Source: Blautia luti (GTDB taxonomy: Bacteria; Bacillota; Clostridia; Lachnospirales; Lachnospiraceae). Taken from it: DNA of 64,000 nucleotides. Below the pieces are notes generated by a model, which did not search any database, had not been told where the DNA came from, and was given only the letters and a program-made list of their open reading frames with translations. This document shows, in pieces, positions 45,361 to 54,651 of the stretch. A program made the position numbers and the translations under genes. The stretch's first letter is position 1. Every line of letters begins with the position of its first letter. Location: the NCBI RefSeq assembly GCF_013304735.1, contig NZ_JAAITI010000010.1, forward strand, positions 1 to 64,000. The letters are read 5' to 3'.

Positions 45361-46350
45361 CTATTTCTCCCTAATTGTCAGGAACAGGAGCTCCAGGGCA
45401 AGTTCGAGATTAACATTGGCACGGAGACGCACCTTGGTCTTCTCCAGTGCCTCAAGGATTTTTTCGATATTCTCATAAGAACGCTCGCTGGCCTGCTCTC
45501 TGATAAAATTAATCTCCTGTTTAAAAACCAGGTTGTCAATTTCTCTTGTTGCCTTAAACATCAGAACATCGCGGAACCAGAACTGAAAAATATCCAGGTA
45601 ATCATTGATATTGTTCTTATTCGCTGTCAGAGTCTTGATTGCCTCTGTCAGCTCATAAACTTCCATGGTATTGGCATATTTCAAAATCTTCAGTGCATTG
45701 GCAGTCATATCCGCAAACTCCTGGGAAGTAGCGGCCTCCTTCGCCTTACCAATGCTGCCCTGTGCATAGGACGCATCAATCTCAGCCTGATAATCTGGCA
45801 CCTGAAGATGCTCCATCAGATATTTTTTTACAAGACCATCATCCACCACTTTCAGATCCAGACGCACACATCTGGAACGGATGGTAGGAAGAAGGCTGTC
45901 GATATTGCTGGTCAGCAACAAGATCACCGCATATTCCGGCGGCTCCTCAATTGTTTTCAAAATGGCATTCTGCGCCTGTACTGTCATCATCTCCGCATCT
46001 GGAATAATATAAATCTTATACGGACTGCAATACGGCTTGATATCCACATCATGGACAACCTGATCTCTCACCTCGTCAATGCTGATGCTGCCAGGTTTCT
46101 CATGAGTCACTGTGATAATATCCGGATGATTCTTGCCGATCACCTTCTTACAGGAATCACAGGTCATACATGGTTCAGACTCTCCTGATTCGCACTGAAG
46201 TGCTGCCGCAAAAGTTCCCGCAAGAAGCTTCTTGCCAGAACCTGCTTCTCCTGTAAAAATATAAGAGTGGGATACCTTCCCTGTCTCTATCGCATTCTTT
46301 AAATGCCTGATTATATCGTCATGGCCGATGATGTCATGAAATCCTGCCAT
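45361..46350 (-). CDS. holB: DNA polymerase III delta' subunit
   Basis: 329 residues of the AAA+ clamp loader. GFHDIIGHDDIIRHLKNAI, P-loop GEAGSGKK, four zinc-binding cysteines (CESGESEPCMTCDSC), IPDAEMMTVQAQNAILKTIEEPP and the SRC motif (TIRSRCVRLDL) are seen. The ATG at 46350 has AGAGGTG upstream; an earlier start would add 17 unconserved residues. Confidence 0.95.
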   Translation of the reverse strand: MAGFHDIIGHDDIIRHLKNAIETGKVSHSYIFTGEAGSGKKLLAGTFAAALQCESGESEPCMTCDSCKKVIGKNHPDIITVTHEKPGSISIDEVRDQVVHDVDIKPYCSPYKIYIIPDAEMMTVQAQNAILKTIEEPPEYAVILLLTSNIDSLLPTIRSRCVRLDLKVVDDGLVKKYLMEHLQVPDYQAEIDASYAQGSIGKAKEAATSQEFADMTANALKILKYANTMEVYELTEAIKTLTANKNNINDYLDIFQFWFRDVLMFKATREIDNLVFKQEINFIREQASERSYENIEKILEALEKTKVRLRANVNLELALELLFLTIREK

Positions 46351-46451
46351 AAGAATCACCTCTTTCTGCCTTTTGTGTCCTCCGTCATATCCGGCGGACA
46401 TCTTTCAACTAATTATAACATAATCTTCCGTATAAAAAAAACTATTTTTCC

Positions 46452-47039
46452 CTATTGTACAGATTTTATATAATTTACGATTTCCTTCACACATTCATCC
46501 AGATTATGATTCCGAAATCGCTTCCATATACCAGCTTTCAGAATATTTTCTTCAGAAAAATCATTCTGATCCGCCAGAAAACGTCTGCACATCTCCTCGT
46601 ACTTCGGCACTTCCTGCGTTTTTTCCCGGGCAAGGGCACGTTCCAGACGCTCCCCGTCCTCCACTTCTATATAAACCGGCCAGATAACCTCATTGCCATA
46701 ATACTCCCGGAGACGCATATAAGACTCCAGCGTACCAATACCAAGGTAACTGTCATTTCCTACAGAAACCTGTCCGTCATCCGCTGTAAAATATGTCCAC
46801 GGGCCATAAACCGTCTGATAGGTACGTGCCTCTATCAGCTTCCCGTTTCTTCGAAACTCTTTCAGTTTATTCTTATCTGTAAAAAAATATTCTCTTCCGT
46901 TCTTTTCTCCATCACGGATCGGACGGGTCGTATAAATCACAAGCCGTTTAAGCCCCAGTTCCTGGTTTTCTTCCAGCTGCCTGTAAATACTGTCCTTACC
47001 GGAAGAGCTTTTTCCCATAATGTAAAAAATCTTTCCCAT
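46452..47039 (-). CDS. Guanylate kinase-like protein with unusual P-loop
   Basis: 195 residues of the guanylate kinase fold. The P-loop is GKSSSGKD (9-16), with Asp where Ser/Thr normally sits, followed by the GMP-binding motif YTTRPIRDGEKNGREYFF (36-53). It occupies the place of thymidylate kinase (tmk) in the B. subtilis yaaO-tmk-holB cluster. It may be a GMP kinase paralogue or have another substrate; a canonical gmk would be expected elsewhere. GAGGAG precedes the ATG. Confidence 0.85.
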   Translation of the reverse strand: MGKIFYIMGKSSSGKDSIYRQLEENQELGLKRLVIYTTRPIRDGEKNGREYFFTDKNKLKEFRRNGKLIEARTYQTVYGPWTYFTADDGQVSVGNDSYLGIGTLESYMRLREYYGNEVIWPVYIEVEDGERLERALAREKTQEVPKYEEMCRRFLADQNDFSEENILKAGIWKRFRNHNLDECVKEIVNYIKSVQ

Positions 47040-47066
47040 TTATCTCCTCTGCTGCCATACGCCTGT

Positions 47067-48503
47067 TTACTCATTCTTCACAACGCATACAGTCTCACTT
47101 GTCTGGTCACTCAGGCCCTGTACCTCAAAGCCCTGTTCCAGGTATCTTCTCACATTTTTTACGAAATGTCCAGAAATCTGTTCCCCCGGAACAATCAGCG
47201 GAATTCCTGGCGGATAAAGATATGCAAATTCCGCAGAAGTCCGCCCGATACATTCATCCAGCGGATATCGTTCATTCTCTGCATCCATCGCCTCCGAAAT
47301 ACGCATCATCTGTTTCATTTTTCCGTTTTTCAGCGGTTCCTTTTCCACGGGTTCCTCTCTGTACTTTAACGATTCTCTCCGGTCAATCTCTTCAACCGCT
47401 TCGCAAAGTCTTCGGAATCCCTCTTCCGTATCCCCGACTGCTGCCAGTGCCAGAACATAATTCTCCGCCTCCATCTCCATTTCCAGATGGAACTCCTCCC
47501 GGAGAATCTGATGCAGCTGTCTTCCGTTCAGTGAACTGTTCACTGTGGAAAGAAGAATCTTGGATCTGTCAAAATCAAACACTCTCTGGCACTCACAGGC
47601 CTGCGGAGTCACCAGCCGGATATATTTACACTTTCCAAGACGCTCCCGGGCTTTTTCCAGATTCTCTGTAAATACCCGGAACATCTCATCGCCCTCACGC
47701 TCCAGCTTATCCATGCAGGCATCAATACTGCTCATCAAAATGTAGGACGGGCTGCTGCTCTGATAGATTCCCAGAAAACGCATGAGTTTTTCCCTGCTTA
47801 CCCGGTCACTGCACAGATGGGTCACTCCCGTCTGAGTCAGACAAGGCAGAGTTTTGTGCACACTGTTAATTACAACATCCGCGCCAAGCTGAGCGGCGGA
47901 CACCGGAAAATAATCCGAAAAATGAAAATGAGCCCCATGTGCCTCATCTACAATCAAAGGCACACCATGATTATGAGCAACCTCCGCAATCCGCGCCACA
48001 TCCGACACGATCCCGTCATAGGTCGGGGATGTGATCAGCACCGCTTCAATCTCCGGATTCTCTGCCAGGTACATTTCCACACGGCTCGGTGAGATTCCGC
48101 CGTTTATCCCCAGTCTGGGATCCTCATGTGGATAAATATATGTAGCCCCCAGATCTCTTAAATAAATTGCATGGTAAACCGCCTTATGACAATTCCGTGC
48201 GATCAGGATCTGGCCTCCCTTACCCACAGCCGCAGACACCGCAGCCAGAATCGCCCCGGAACTTCCATTAATACTGTAAAAACTCTCCGGCACACCATAA
48301 AGCCGGGCAACATCCTCCTGGGCCCTTTTCAGGAGATCCTCCGCATGATGCAGGTTATCGAACCCGTTAATCTCCGTAATATCTCTCTCCACCGGAAAAT
48401 CTCCGTCCACAGCCAGCGGATTGCGCTTATGTCCGGGCATATGAAACGGGTAAAAATCACTTCTGCCGTATGACTCCAGTTTTTTATACAATCTTTCTTC
48501 CAT
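47067..48503 (-). CDS. Orn/Lys/Arg decarboxylase-family PLP enzyme (YaaO-like)
   Basis: 478 residues of the group III (fold type I) decarboxylase family. FHMPGHKRNP near the N-terminus, INGSSGAILAAVSA, VDEAHGAHFHF and PLP lysine K217 in SVHKTLP. It lacks the N-terminal wing domain of the large inducible enzymes, as in the biosynthetic SpeA/YaaO type. Likely makes cadaverine, putrescine or agmatine; which one cannot be told. First gene of the cluster running to ricT and beyond. Confidence 0.9.
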   Translation of the reverse strand: MEERLYKKLESYGRSDFYPFHMPGHKRNPLAVDGDFPVERDITEINGFDNLHHAEDLLKRAQEDVARLYGVPESFYSINGSSGAILAAVSAAVGKGGQILIARNCHKAVYHAIYLRDLGATYIYPHEDPRLGINGGISPSRVEMYLAENPEIEAVLITSPTYDGIVSDVARIAEVAHNHGVPLIVDEAHGAHFHFSDYFPVSAAQLGADVVINSVHKTLPCLTQTGVTHLCSDRVSREKLMRFLGIYQSSSPSYILMSSIDACMDKLEREGDEMFRVFTENLEKARERLGKCKYIRLVTPQACECQRVFDFDRSKILLSTVNSSLNGRQLHQILREEFHLEMEMEAENYVLALAAVGDTEEGFRRLCEAVEEIDRRESLKYREEPVEKEPLKNGKMKQMMRISEAMDAENERYPLDECIGRTSAEFAYLYPPGIPLIVPGEQISGHFVKNVRRYLEQGFEVQGLSDQTSETVCVVKNE

Positions 48504-48546
48504 AATTCTCCTTTTTCAGCCAAACATTAAAGCGTTCATGTAATAA

Positions 48547-48584
48547 TAAAGAGGGACTATCCTTAAACGATATTCCCCCTCTTT
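48547..48584 (-). terminator. Intrinsic terminator after the response regulator
   Basis: AAAGAGGG and CCCTCTTT arms surround a 22-base loop with further partial pairing, followed by TATTATTA on the minus strand. Confidence 0.65.
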
Positions 48585-48615
48585 ATCCTCATCGTATCTG
48601 TAATCCGGTATTTTC

Positions 48616-49305
48616 TCACACCTTAAACCGGTATCCCACACCCCAGATTGTCTCAATATACTGAGGCTTGGCAGTATTAAACTCAATCTTTTCACGGATC
48701 TTCTTAATATGCACCGTCACAGTAGCGATATCACCCACAGATTCCATATCCCAGATTTCACGGAAAAGTTCCTCTTTCGTAAATACCCTGTTGGGATTTT
48801 CAGCCAGGAATGTCAGAAGATCAAACTCTTTGGTGGTAAATGTCGTCTCATCGCCATTGACCCATACACGTCTTGCCGTCTTATCAATCTTAATACCACG
48901 AATTTCAATCACATCATTCTTGTGCACATTGGAACCAACCAGACGGTTATAACGCTCCATATGCGCCTTCACACGGGCAACCAGCTCACTTGGACTGAAC
49001 GGCTTGGTCATATAATCATCTGCGCCAAGACCAAGTCCACGAATCTTATCAATGTCGTCCTTCTTTGCGGAAACCATGATGATCGGTGTATTTTTCTCCT
49101 CACGGACCTGTCGGCAAATGTCGAAACCGTCCACCTCCGGAAGCATCAGATCCAGAATAATCAGATCAAATTCTTCTTTCATGGCACGTACAAGACCGGT
49201 ATCTCCACGGTTCTCAATCTCCACCTCAAAACCGGAAAGCTCCAGATAGTCCTTCTCCAGATCTGCAATCGCTTCCTCATCTTCTATGATCAAAATTCTA
49301 CTCAT
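48616..49305 (-). CDS. OmpR-family response regulator
   Basis: 229 residues. Receiver domain with EDEE (8-11), phosphorylated D52 (LIILDLMLPEVDG) and KPFSPSE; winged-helix domain from about 130 ending TIWGVGYRFKV. It overlaps the upstream kinase gene by eight bases. The kinase-first order is the reverse of the usual arrangement. Target unknown. Confidence 0.93.
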   Translation of the reverse strand: MSRILIIEDEEAIADLEKDYLELSGFEVEIENRGDTGLVRAMKEEFDLIILDLMLPEVDGFDICRQVREEKNTPIIMVSAKKDDIDKIRGLGLGADDYMTKPFSPSELVARVKAHMERYNRLVGSNVHKNDVIEIRGIKIDKTARRVWVNGDETTFTTKEFDLLTFLAENPNRVFTKEELFREIWDMESVGDIATVTVHIKKIREKIEFNTAKPQYIETIWGVGYRFKV

Positions 49306-50455
49306 TCATCGGTACCTCCTGATATTTTCTAAGGACAAAATACATAATCGTTCCGATTCCCAGCCGGCTCGTTGCCCAGACCTTTCCGCCGTGATCCTCC
49401 ATGATCTTCTTTACGATGGAAAGTCCGATACCGCTTCCTCCCTTGGAAGAATTTCTGGAAACATCGGTACGGTAAAAACGGTCAAAAATATACGGCAGAT
49501 CCTTGGCGGCAATTCCCTTGCCGTTATCCTCGATCTCCACCTGAATAAAATCACCCACATCCTTCACACGAAGCTGAATGATCCCCTTAGGCTTCTCCAT
49601 ATATTTAATGGCATTGCTCACAATATTATGAATCACACGGCGGATCTGCTCTCCATCCGCAATCACCTGGACATCTTTCTCCACATAATTGGCATACACA
49701 AGCTCAATTCCCCTGGTCTCCATCTCAAGTCCAAGTTCCTCCGCACAGTCCGAAAAATAATCCTCCACATTCAGCTTGCTGAACGTATACGGAATACGAT
49801 TGGTATCAATCTTGGAATAAAATGTCAGCTCATTGATCAGATGATCCATCTCATTGGTCTTATTATAAATGGTACGTACATACCGGTCCATCTTCTCCGG
49901 TGTATCCGCCACCCCATCCATAATGCCTTCCACATAGCCCTTCACCGCAGTGATCGGCGTCTTCAGGTCATGGGAAATATTACTGATCAGTTCCTTGTTC
50001 TCCTTATCCATCAGGATCTTCTCTTCCGTGGACTCCTTCAGCCGTTTACGCATCTCCTCAAAATCCTGGCAAAGCTGGGAAAATTCATCCTTTCCCTCAA
50101 CCTCCAGCACAAAATCCAGATTACCTTCTTTAATGTTCTGGGTTGCCTTCTTAAGCTTCACCAGAGGAACTGCAATACTCCGATAAATCCACAGTCCCAC
50201 AGACAATGCGGTAAAAACAAGAATGATCGTTGCGGTCAGAATCATATCCTTGGCCATCAGCTTCACCTGGCTGCTGGAAGACTGCGCCAGGGAAATATCG
50301 TAGATCATCTGATTCGAATCTGAAGCCTGGCTGCTGCTCTCCTGTACATGTTTCGCCTGCGTCTGGCTGAACCCATAAAGACTCGCGGAAAAAAGAAGCA
50401 GCGGCAGCAGGATGATCGCAACGAAGCCCACAATAATACGTGTTTTTAACTTCAT
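49298..50455 (-). CDS. Sensor histidine kinase with HAMP domain
   Basis: 385 residues. Two membrane segments (about 6-28 and 70-92) flank a short extracellular loop of about 40 residues rich in Ser/Gln. Then come HAMP, HisKA with H162 (NISHDLKTPITA), N-box HNIVSNAIKYM, and G-boxes EDNGKGI and GGSGIGLSIVKKI. A small loop suggests sensing at or in the membrane. AAGGACGGAG precedes the ATG. Confidence 0.93.
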   Translation of the reverse strand: MKLKTRIIVGFVAIILLPLLLFSASLYGFSQTQAKHVQESSSQASDSNQMIYDISLAQSSSSQVKLMAKDMILTATIILVFTALSVGLWIYRSIAVPLVKLKKATQNIKEGNLDFVLEVEGKDEFSQLCQDFEEMRKRLKESTEEKILMDKENKELISNISHDLKTPITAVKGYVEGIMDGVADTPEKMDRYVRTIYNKTNEMDHLINELTFYSKIDTNRIPYTFSKLNVEDYFSDCAEELGLEMETRGIELVYANYVEKDVQVIADGEQIRRVIHNIVSNAIKYMEKPKGIIQLRVKDVGDFIQVEIEDNGKGIAAKDLPYIFDRFYRTDVSRNSSKGGSGIGLSIVKKIMEDHGGKVWATSRLGIGTIMYFVLRKYQEVPMNE

Positions 50456-50566
50456 CTGTATCTCCGTCCTTTATAAATTCACACATTCACATACACGTAT
50501 TATAACATAAACTATATTCCCTATCTCTAAATTTTCTATAAAAAACCCCATCTCACCATGCAAGAA

Positions 50567-50593
50567 GCCCCCGGTACTGGCATTACCGGGGGC
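50567..50593 (-). terminator. Intrinsic terminator of metK
   Basis: GCCCCCGGTA pairs with TACCGGGGGC around a seven-base loop; the minus-strand flank is TTCTT. It lies 25 bases past the metK stop. Confidence 0.85.
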
Positions 50594-50618
50594 CTCACTC
50601 TTTGTTCTTCTGAAATGA

Positions 50619-51821
50619 TTATTCGTAGCTGTTGCAAAGATACTTCTTCAGAGTCTCAACCTTGTCCAGATGCTCCCATGGAAGATCAACATCTGTACGG
50701 CCGAAATGACCATAAGCAGCAGTCTGCTTGTAGATCGGACGGCGAAGGTCAAGCATCTTGATGATACCAGCCGGACGAAGATCAAAATTCTCACGAACGA
50801 TCTCAACAAGCTTGGTCTCAGAAAGCTTACCTGTTCCGAAGGTATTCACACTGACAGAAGTCGGATGCGCAACACCGATTGCATAGGAAAGCTGGATCTC
50901 ACACTTGTCAGCAAGACCGGCTGCAACAATGTTCTTTGCAACATAACGTGCAGCATAAGCAGCAGAACGGTCAACCTTTGTGCAGTCCTTACCGGAAAAA
51001 GCACCGCCGCCGTGACGTCCTGTTCCGCCGTAGGTATCAACGATGATCTTACGACCTGTCAGACCACTGTCACCGTGAGGTCCACCGATAACAAAACGAC
51101 CTGTCGGATTGATGAAATACTTCGTATCCGCATCAACCATATCAGCCGGAATGATCGCATCAAAAACATACTTCTTAATATCCTCATGGATCTGCTCCTG
51201 AGTAACATCCGGATCATGCTGTGTAGAGCATACAACAGCATCGATTCTCTTCGGCTTGCCGGCCTCATCATACTCAACAGTAACCTGAGTCTTTCCATCC
51301 GGTCTTAAATATTTCAGAGTGCCGTCCTTACGAACCTTTGTCAGCTGCTGAGCAAGCTTGTGAGCCATGTTGATGGCATATGGCATATACTCCTCAGTCT
51401 CATTGGAAGCATAACCAAACTGAAGACCCTGGTCACCGGCACCGATGGAATCCAGCTCGTCCTCATTCATATCGTCCTCTTTCTGCTCAAGAGCCTTGTC
51501 AACACCCATAGCGATATCTGTGGACTGCTTGTCAAGTGATGTGATAACCGCACAGGTATCTGCATCAAAACCATAATCAGCATTGTCATATCCGATCTCA
51601 CGGATCGTATCACGAACGATCTTCTGGATATCAACATTAGCTTTGGTTGTAATCTCACCCATAACAAGTACAAGACCTGTAGTAGTAGCAGTCTCGCATG
51701 CAACACGGCTCATCGGATCCTGCTCCATCATAGCGTCAAGGATGGCATCAGAAATAGAGTCGCAGACTTTGTCAGGATGTCCTTCAGTTACAGATTCAGA
51801 TGTAAATAAAATTTTTTCCAT
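50619..51821 (-). CDS. metK: S-adenosylmethionine synthetase
   Basis: 400 residues. MetK motifs: [57 protein letters not shown] and [22 protein letters not shown]. The ATG at 51821 has AAAAGGAG upstream and begins at the conserved N-terminus; the longer frame would run back into the riboswitch terminator. Expression is controlled by the SAM-I riboswitch just upstream. Confidence 0.97.
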   Translation of the reverse strand: MEKILFTSESVTEGHPDKVCDSISDAILDAMMEQDPMSRVACETATTTGLVLVMGEITTKANVDIQKIVRDTIREIGYDNADYGFDADTCAVITSLDKQSTDIAMGVDKALEQKEDDMNEDELDSIGAGDQGLQFGYASNETEEYMPYAINMAHKLAQQLTKVRKDGTLKYLRPDGKTQVTVEYDEAGKPKRIDAVVCSTQHDPDVTQEQIHEDIKKYVFDAIIPADMVDADTKYFINPTGRFVIGGPHGDSGLTGRKIIVDTYGGTGRHGGGAFSGKDCTKVDRSAAYAARYVAKNIVAAGLADKCEIQLSYAIGVAHPTSVSVNTFGTGKLSETKLVEIVRENFDLRPAGIIKMLDLRRPIYKQTAAYGHFGRTDVDLPWEHLDKVETLKKYLCNSYE

Positions 51822-51860
51822 GTTCTTCTCCTTTTGTAATAAAACAACGGTTATAGACAT

Positions 51861-51890
51861 AAAAAACAGCCCGTACAATCCGGACTGTTT
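51861..51890 (-). terminator. Terminator of the SAM-I riboswitch
   Basis: Minus strand: AACAGTCCG pairs with CGGGCTGTT, followed by TTTT. It lies between the aptamer and metK and forms the expression platform. Confidence 0.88.
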
Positions 51891-51906
51891 AAATTCTGTA
51901 AACAAT

Positions 51907-52009
51907 CCTCTTATTGTTCGATTGCTCGCTCAGGTTGGCACCTTCCAGATCATTCCGGGGTTGCCGTGGCTTCACAGATCCTTTGTATCTCCACCACTCT
52001 GAATAAAAG
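51907..52009 (-). ncRNA. SAM-I riboswitch (S-box)
   Basis: Minus strand carries the S-box core: AGAGTGGTGGAG, then GTGAAGCCACGGCAACC, AAGGTGCCAACC and the closing AATAAGAGG, which pairs with TTTTATT at the 5' end (P1). It precedes metK and is followed by an intrinsic terminator, so SAM should repress metK. Confidence 0.95.
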
Positions 52010-52039
52010 GCTATCTTTTATGAAATTACTGCAACACAT

Positions 52040-52068
52040 ACAATATACTTCTCATCCCTAAATGTCAA
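52040..52068 (-). promoter_or_regulatory. Promoter of the metK leader
   Basis: Minus strand: TTGACA (52068-52063), 17-base spacer, TATTGT (52045-52040), about 30 bases ahead of the SAM-I aptamer. Confidence 0.82.
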
Positions 52069-52146
52069 GAAATTTTTTCTACAAAATTCTCTTTTGATAA
52101 AAAAAAGACAATATCATGAAAACCTGTTGTTTATTCCACAAAGAAA

Positions 52147-52168
52147 GACCAGACATTTCTGCCTGGCC
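52147..52168 (-). terminator. Probable terminator of the pilus operon
   Basis: Minus strand: GGCCAGG-cagaaatg-TCTGGTC followed by TTTCTTT, about 30 bases after the ancillary pilin stop. Confidence 0.65.
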
Positions 52169-52199
52169 TTTCCTCATGAGCATCCTCTATGAGGAGCTC

Positions 52200-53756
52200 T
52201 TATTTTTTCTTTTTTCTCTTTACTGCAATTCCTGCTGCACCACCAATTACCACTGCTGCTGCAAGAATTCCAACCCATACGCCAATCGGTGTATCATCTC
52301 CGGTCTTTACAGAAGTACGTCCTGTCGTTCCTCCGTTATCAGATGTACCACCGCCTGGTGTATTGTTATCCTGAGAAGGTGTCACAGAAGGCTGTGTTCC
52401 CGGTGTCGGAGTCGCTGTCGGATCAGGTTCTGTCTCCTGGCTGTTGGTAATCTCAATGTTGTTAATATAGCTTTCGCTCTTATTCAGAACTACATCGCCT
52501 TCACCACTTACGTCAAACAGGAATGTGTCCTTATCAATCGGATTTCCTTCTTCATCTGTCTCCATTACTGTATAAGTAACAGAATCCGGTTCCTCATTTG
52601 CCTCGAAAGAAACCTCGGCCCTTACTGAACCATTCTGTTCAAGTTCTACATTATTGATCAGTGTAAGTGTTCCATCAGACTCTTCTCTGAAAATACCGGC
52701 ATAGAAAGTATCCGCTACTGTATCTTCGTTTCCGTCGACAAGGACTTTCTTGGTAATATCAATATATCCTCTTAAGGAGAATCCATCCGGAATAAAGTAA
52801 TAGTAGTTATTTACATAGGACACGGATTCCGCAGTACCACTCCTGCTGACTGTAGCTTCATTGGACTCATTCTCATCAGGATCTGTAACATTGTAATAAA
52901 ATGTGTTTCCGTCCTCCACTTCGATCACATCATTGATCGTCATCGGATCTCCGTTTTCATCCAGCTCAAATATATAATAGGTTCCATCCGGCACATTGGA
53001 CCAGGTCGCTGTTCCACTGTGTGCATTGACAAGATGAATATCCTTCATATAATCACTGCGAAACGGAATGGTTCCATCTTTATCCAGAAACAGGCCAACC
53101 TTATAAACCGCATCATCTGCTTCCATGTCAAGAACATCAAAATTCTTGTCAATATAAAACAGCTGCTTGGTAACCTGAATTTTCGTTTCTTTTCCACTGT
53201 CATTTGTTACAGCTTTCGGATATGCCTGAACATCATAGGTCCATCCGGTTCCCTCTTCTGCAAAAGGAACCGAAAGAAGCATTGGGGAAACAGACACCTT
53301 ACCATCCCGGTTATCCTGTACAATCAGATACATGCCTTCCTGCTGATTGCTGTACACGATTTTTCCCTGTGCGTCTGACTGTTTTTCAATTCCGGTAAGC
53401 CCGATTTTTTTTACTGCGGCAGAAAGAGTCTCTGCGGCAGAATACCAGTCTTCCGCTGTTTTCAGATTTTCAAAATCGACTCCCGTAAACTGAAGCGCAC
53501 TGTCTGCCACAAAATGCACATTTCCATCATAGGATACACTTCCTACTTTATAGAGTGTCAGCTTTACATTTGGAATCGGTTTCTGGGTTCCGTCATCTCC
53601 GGTTTCCTGAACGGTCAGGCTGATAGTTCCGGTTTTTCCGGCTTCATAATTACCGGCCAGAACGATCTGTGACAGACTGCCGATCAGCATTACGCCCATC
53701 ACCAGAAATGCCAGAAAACTGCTAAAAAAATTTTTCCGCTTAGTTCTCTTTTCCAC
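52200..53756 (-). CDS. Sortase-anchored ancillary pilin/surface protein with SVKTGD-type signal
   Basis: 518 residues. A signal peptide (about 10-40) is followed by Cna_B/SpaA-like beta domains (KPIPNVKLTLYKVG; GYIDITKKVLVDGNEDTVADTFYAGIF), a Pro/Thr linker (PDPTATPTPGTQPSVTPS) and a C-terminal SVKTGDD motif, membrane segment and KRKKKK tail. The motif departs from LPxTG. The start is a GTG at 53756 with AGGAGG nine bases upstream, inside the last codons of the sortase gene (17-base overlap); the TTG at 53813 is much less likely. As last pilus gene it may be the wall-anchoring base pilin (inference). Confidence 0.85.
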   Translation of the reverse strand: MEKRTKRKNFFSSFLAFLVMGVMLIGSLSQIVLAGNYEAGKTGTISLTVQETGDDGTQKPIPNVKLTLYKVGSVSYDGNVHFVADSALQFTGVDFENLKTAEDWYSAAETLSAAVKKIGLTGIEKQSDAQGKIVYSNQQEGMYLIVQDNRDGKVSVSPMLLSVPFAEEGTGWTYDVQAYPKAVTNDSGKETKIQVTKQLFYIDKNFDVLDMEADDAVYKVGLFLDKDGTIPFRSDYMKDIHLVNAHSGTATWSNVPDGTYYIFELDENGDPMTINDVIEVEDGNTFYYNVTDPDENESNEATVSRSGTAESVSYVNNYYYFIPDGFSLRGYIDITKKVLVDGNEDTVADTFYAGIFREESDGTLTLINNVELEQNGSVRAEVSFEANEEPDSVTYTVMETDEEGNPIDKDTFLFDVSGEGDVVLNKSESYINNIEITNSQETEPDPTATPTPGTQPSVTPSQDNNTPGGGTSDNGGTTGRTSVKTGDDTPIGVWVGILAAAVVIGGAAGIAVKRKKKK

Positions 53757-54648
53757 TTTTTTCTGCCTCCTCTTTTTCTCCCGATACCCGCCTCTTTTCA
53801 CCGCGACGGACAATCAGATAAACCAGCAGTATCAGGATAACAAGCACTACACTTCCCGCAGCTAGAACCTTCCTTGGATCTGTCTTTGCAAGCATCTGCG
53901 GAATTGTCTCATTACTTTCCTCTTCTTCCACATATTCTGTACGGATTCCCCGCACCAGAAGTCTGTGTGTATTTACACCATATGGGGTACAGGTGACAAG
54001 GGTTACAAGATCTTTTCCTTCTACAATATCCAGTTCACTGGTTTCGTCCGGAAGAACTGTCTTGATCTGGTCTACTTTATAAGCCAGGTTTTTTCCAAGA
54101 ATATGCAGAATAAAAATATCTCCCACTTCCATCTGATCCAGGTCTGTAAAAAGTTTCGCATTGGGAAGCCCTCTGTGCGCCGCAAGTACCGCATGTCTGC
54201 TGGCACCTCCAATTGGAAGGCTGGTTCCTTCTACATGACCTACACCTTTTTCCAGGACATTTTTGCTGAGGCCATGATAGATTGCAAGTTTTGCCTGAAT
54301 TTTTGGAATTTCGATACTTCCCATCAGACCGTCCCCGTTTGGATCAAGAACCTCATCATAAGGATGTGTCGGTTCATAATCCTCTTCCTCATCAAAAGCG
54401 TCCACAATGGAATTCACAGGATGTTCCGCATTGTATTCTTCTGCCTCTTTCCAGAGCTTCTCATAATTCTCTTCTGAAAGATTCGAAGTCGACTGTTCAT
54501 ATTTGCTGATCAGTTTTGCATTCCTGTACTGATTCCACATATCACTGAATGTAGGATAAAGAAAAATTCCTGCCCCTGTCAGAAACACTGCTGCTATAAA
54601 AATATTAAGGACAACATTTCCTTTTTTCTTCTTTTTCTTTTTTGCCAT
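53740..54648 (-). CDS. Class C sortase 1
   Basis: 302 residues. N-terminal membrane segment (about 11-32) and a second one near the C-terminus (about 267-285), as in pilus sortases. Catalytic H158 (LAAHRGLP), C220 (TLVTCTPYG) and R229 are present. Where class C enzymes carry a DPF/W lid, this one has LDPNGDGLMG (101-110). It should polymerise the backbone pilin through its YMKK lysine. It follows sortase 2 by three bases. Confidence 0.92.
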   Translation of the reverse strand: MAKKKKKKKGNVVLNIFIAAVFLTGAGIFLYPTFSDMWNQYRNAKLISKYEQSTSNLSEENYEKLWKEAEEYNAEHPVNSIVDAFDEEEDYEPTHPYDEVLDPNGDGLMGSIEIPKIQAKLAIYHGLSKNVLEKGVGHVEGTSLPIGGASRHAVLAAHRGLPNAKLFTDLDQMEVGDIFILHILGKNLAYKVDQIKTVLPDETSELDIVEGKDLVTLVTCTPYGVNTHRLLVRGIRTEYVEEEESNETIPQMLAKTDPRKVLAAGSVVLVILILLVYLIVRRGEKRRVSGEKEEAEKSGKEN

Positions 54649-54651
54649 AAA

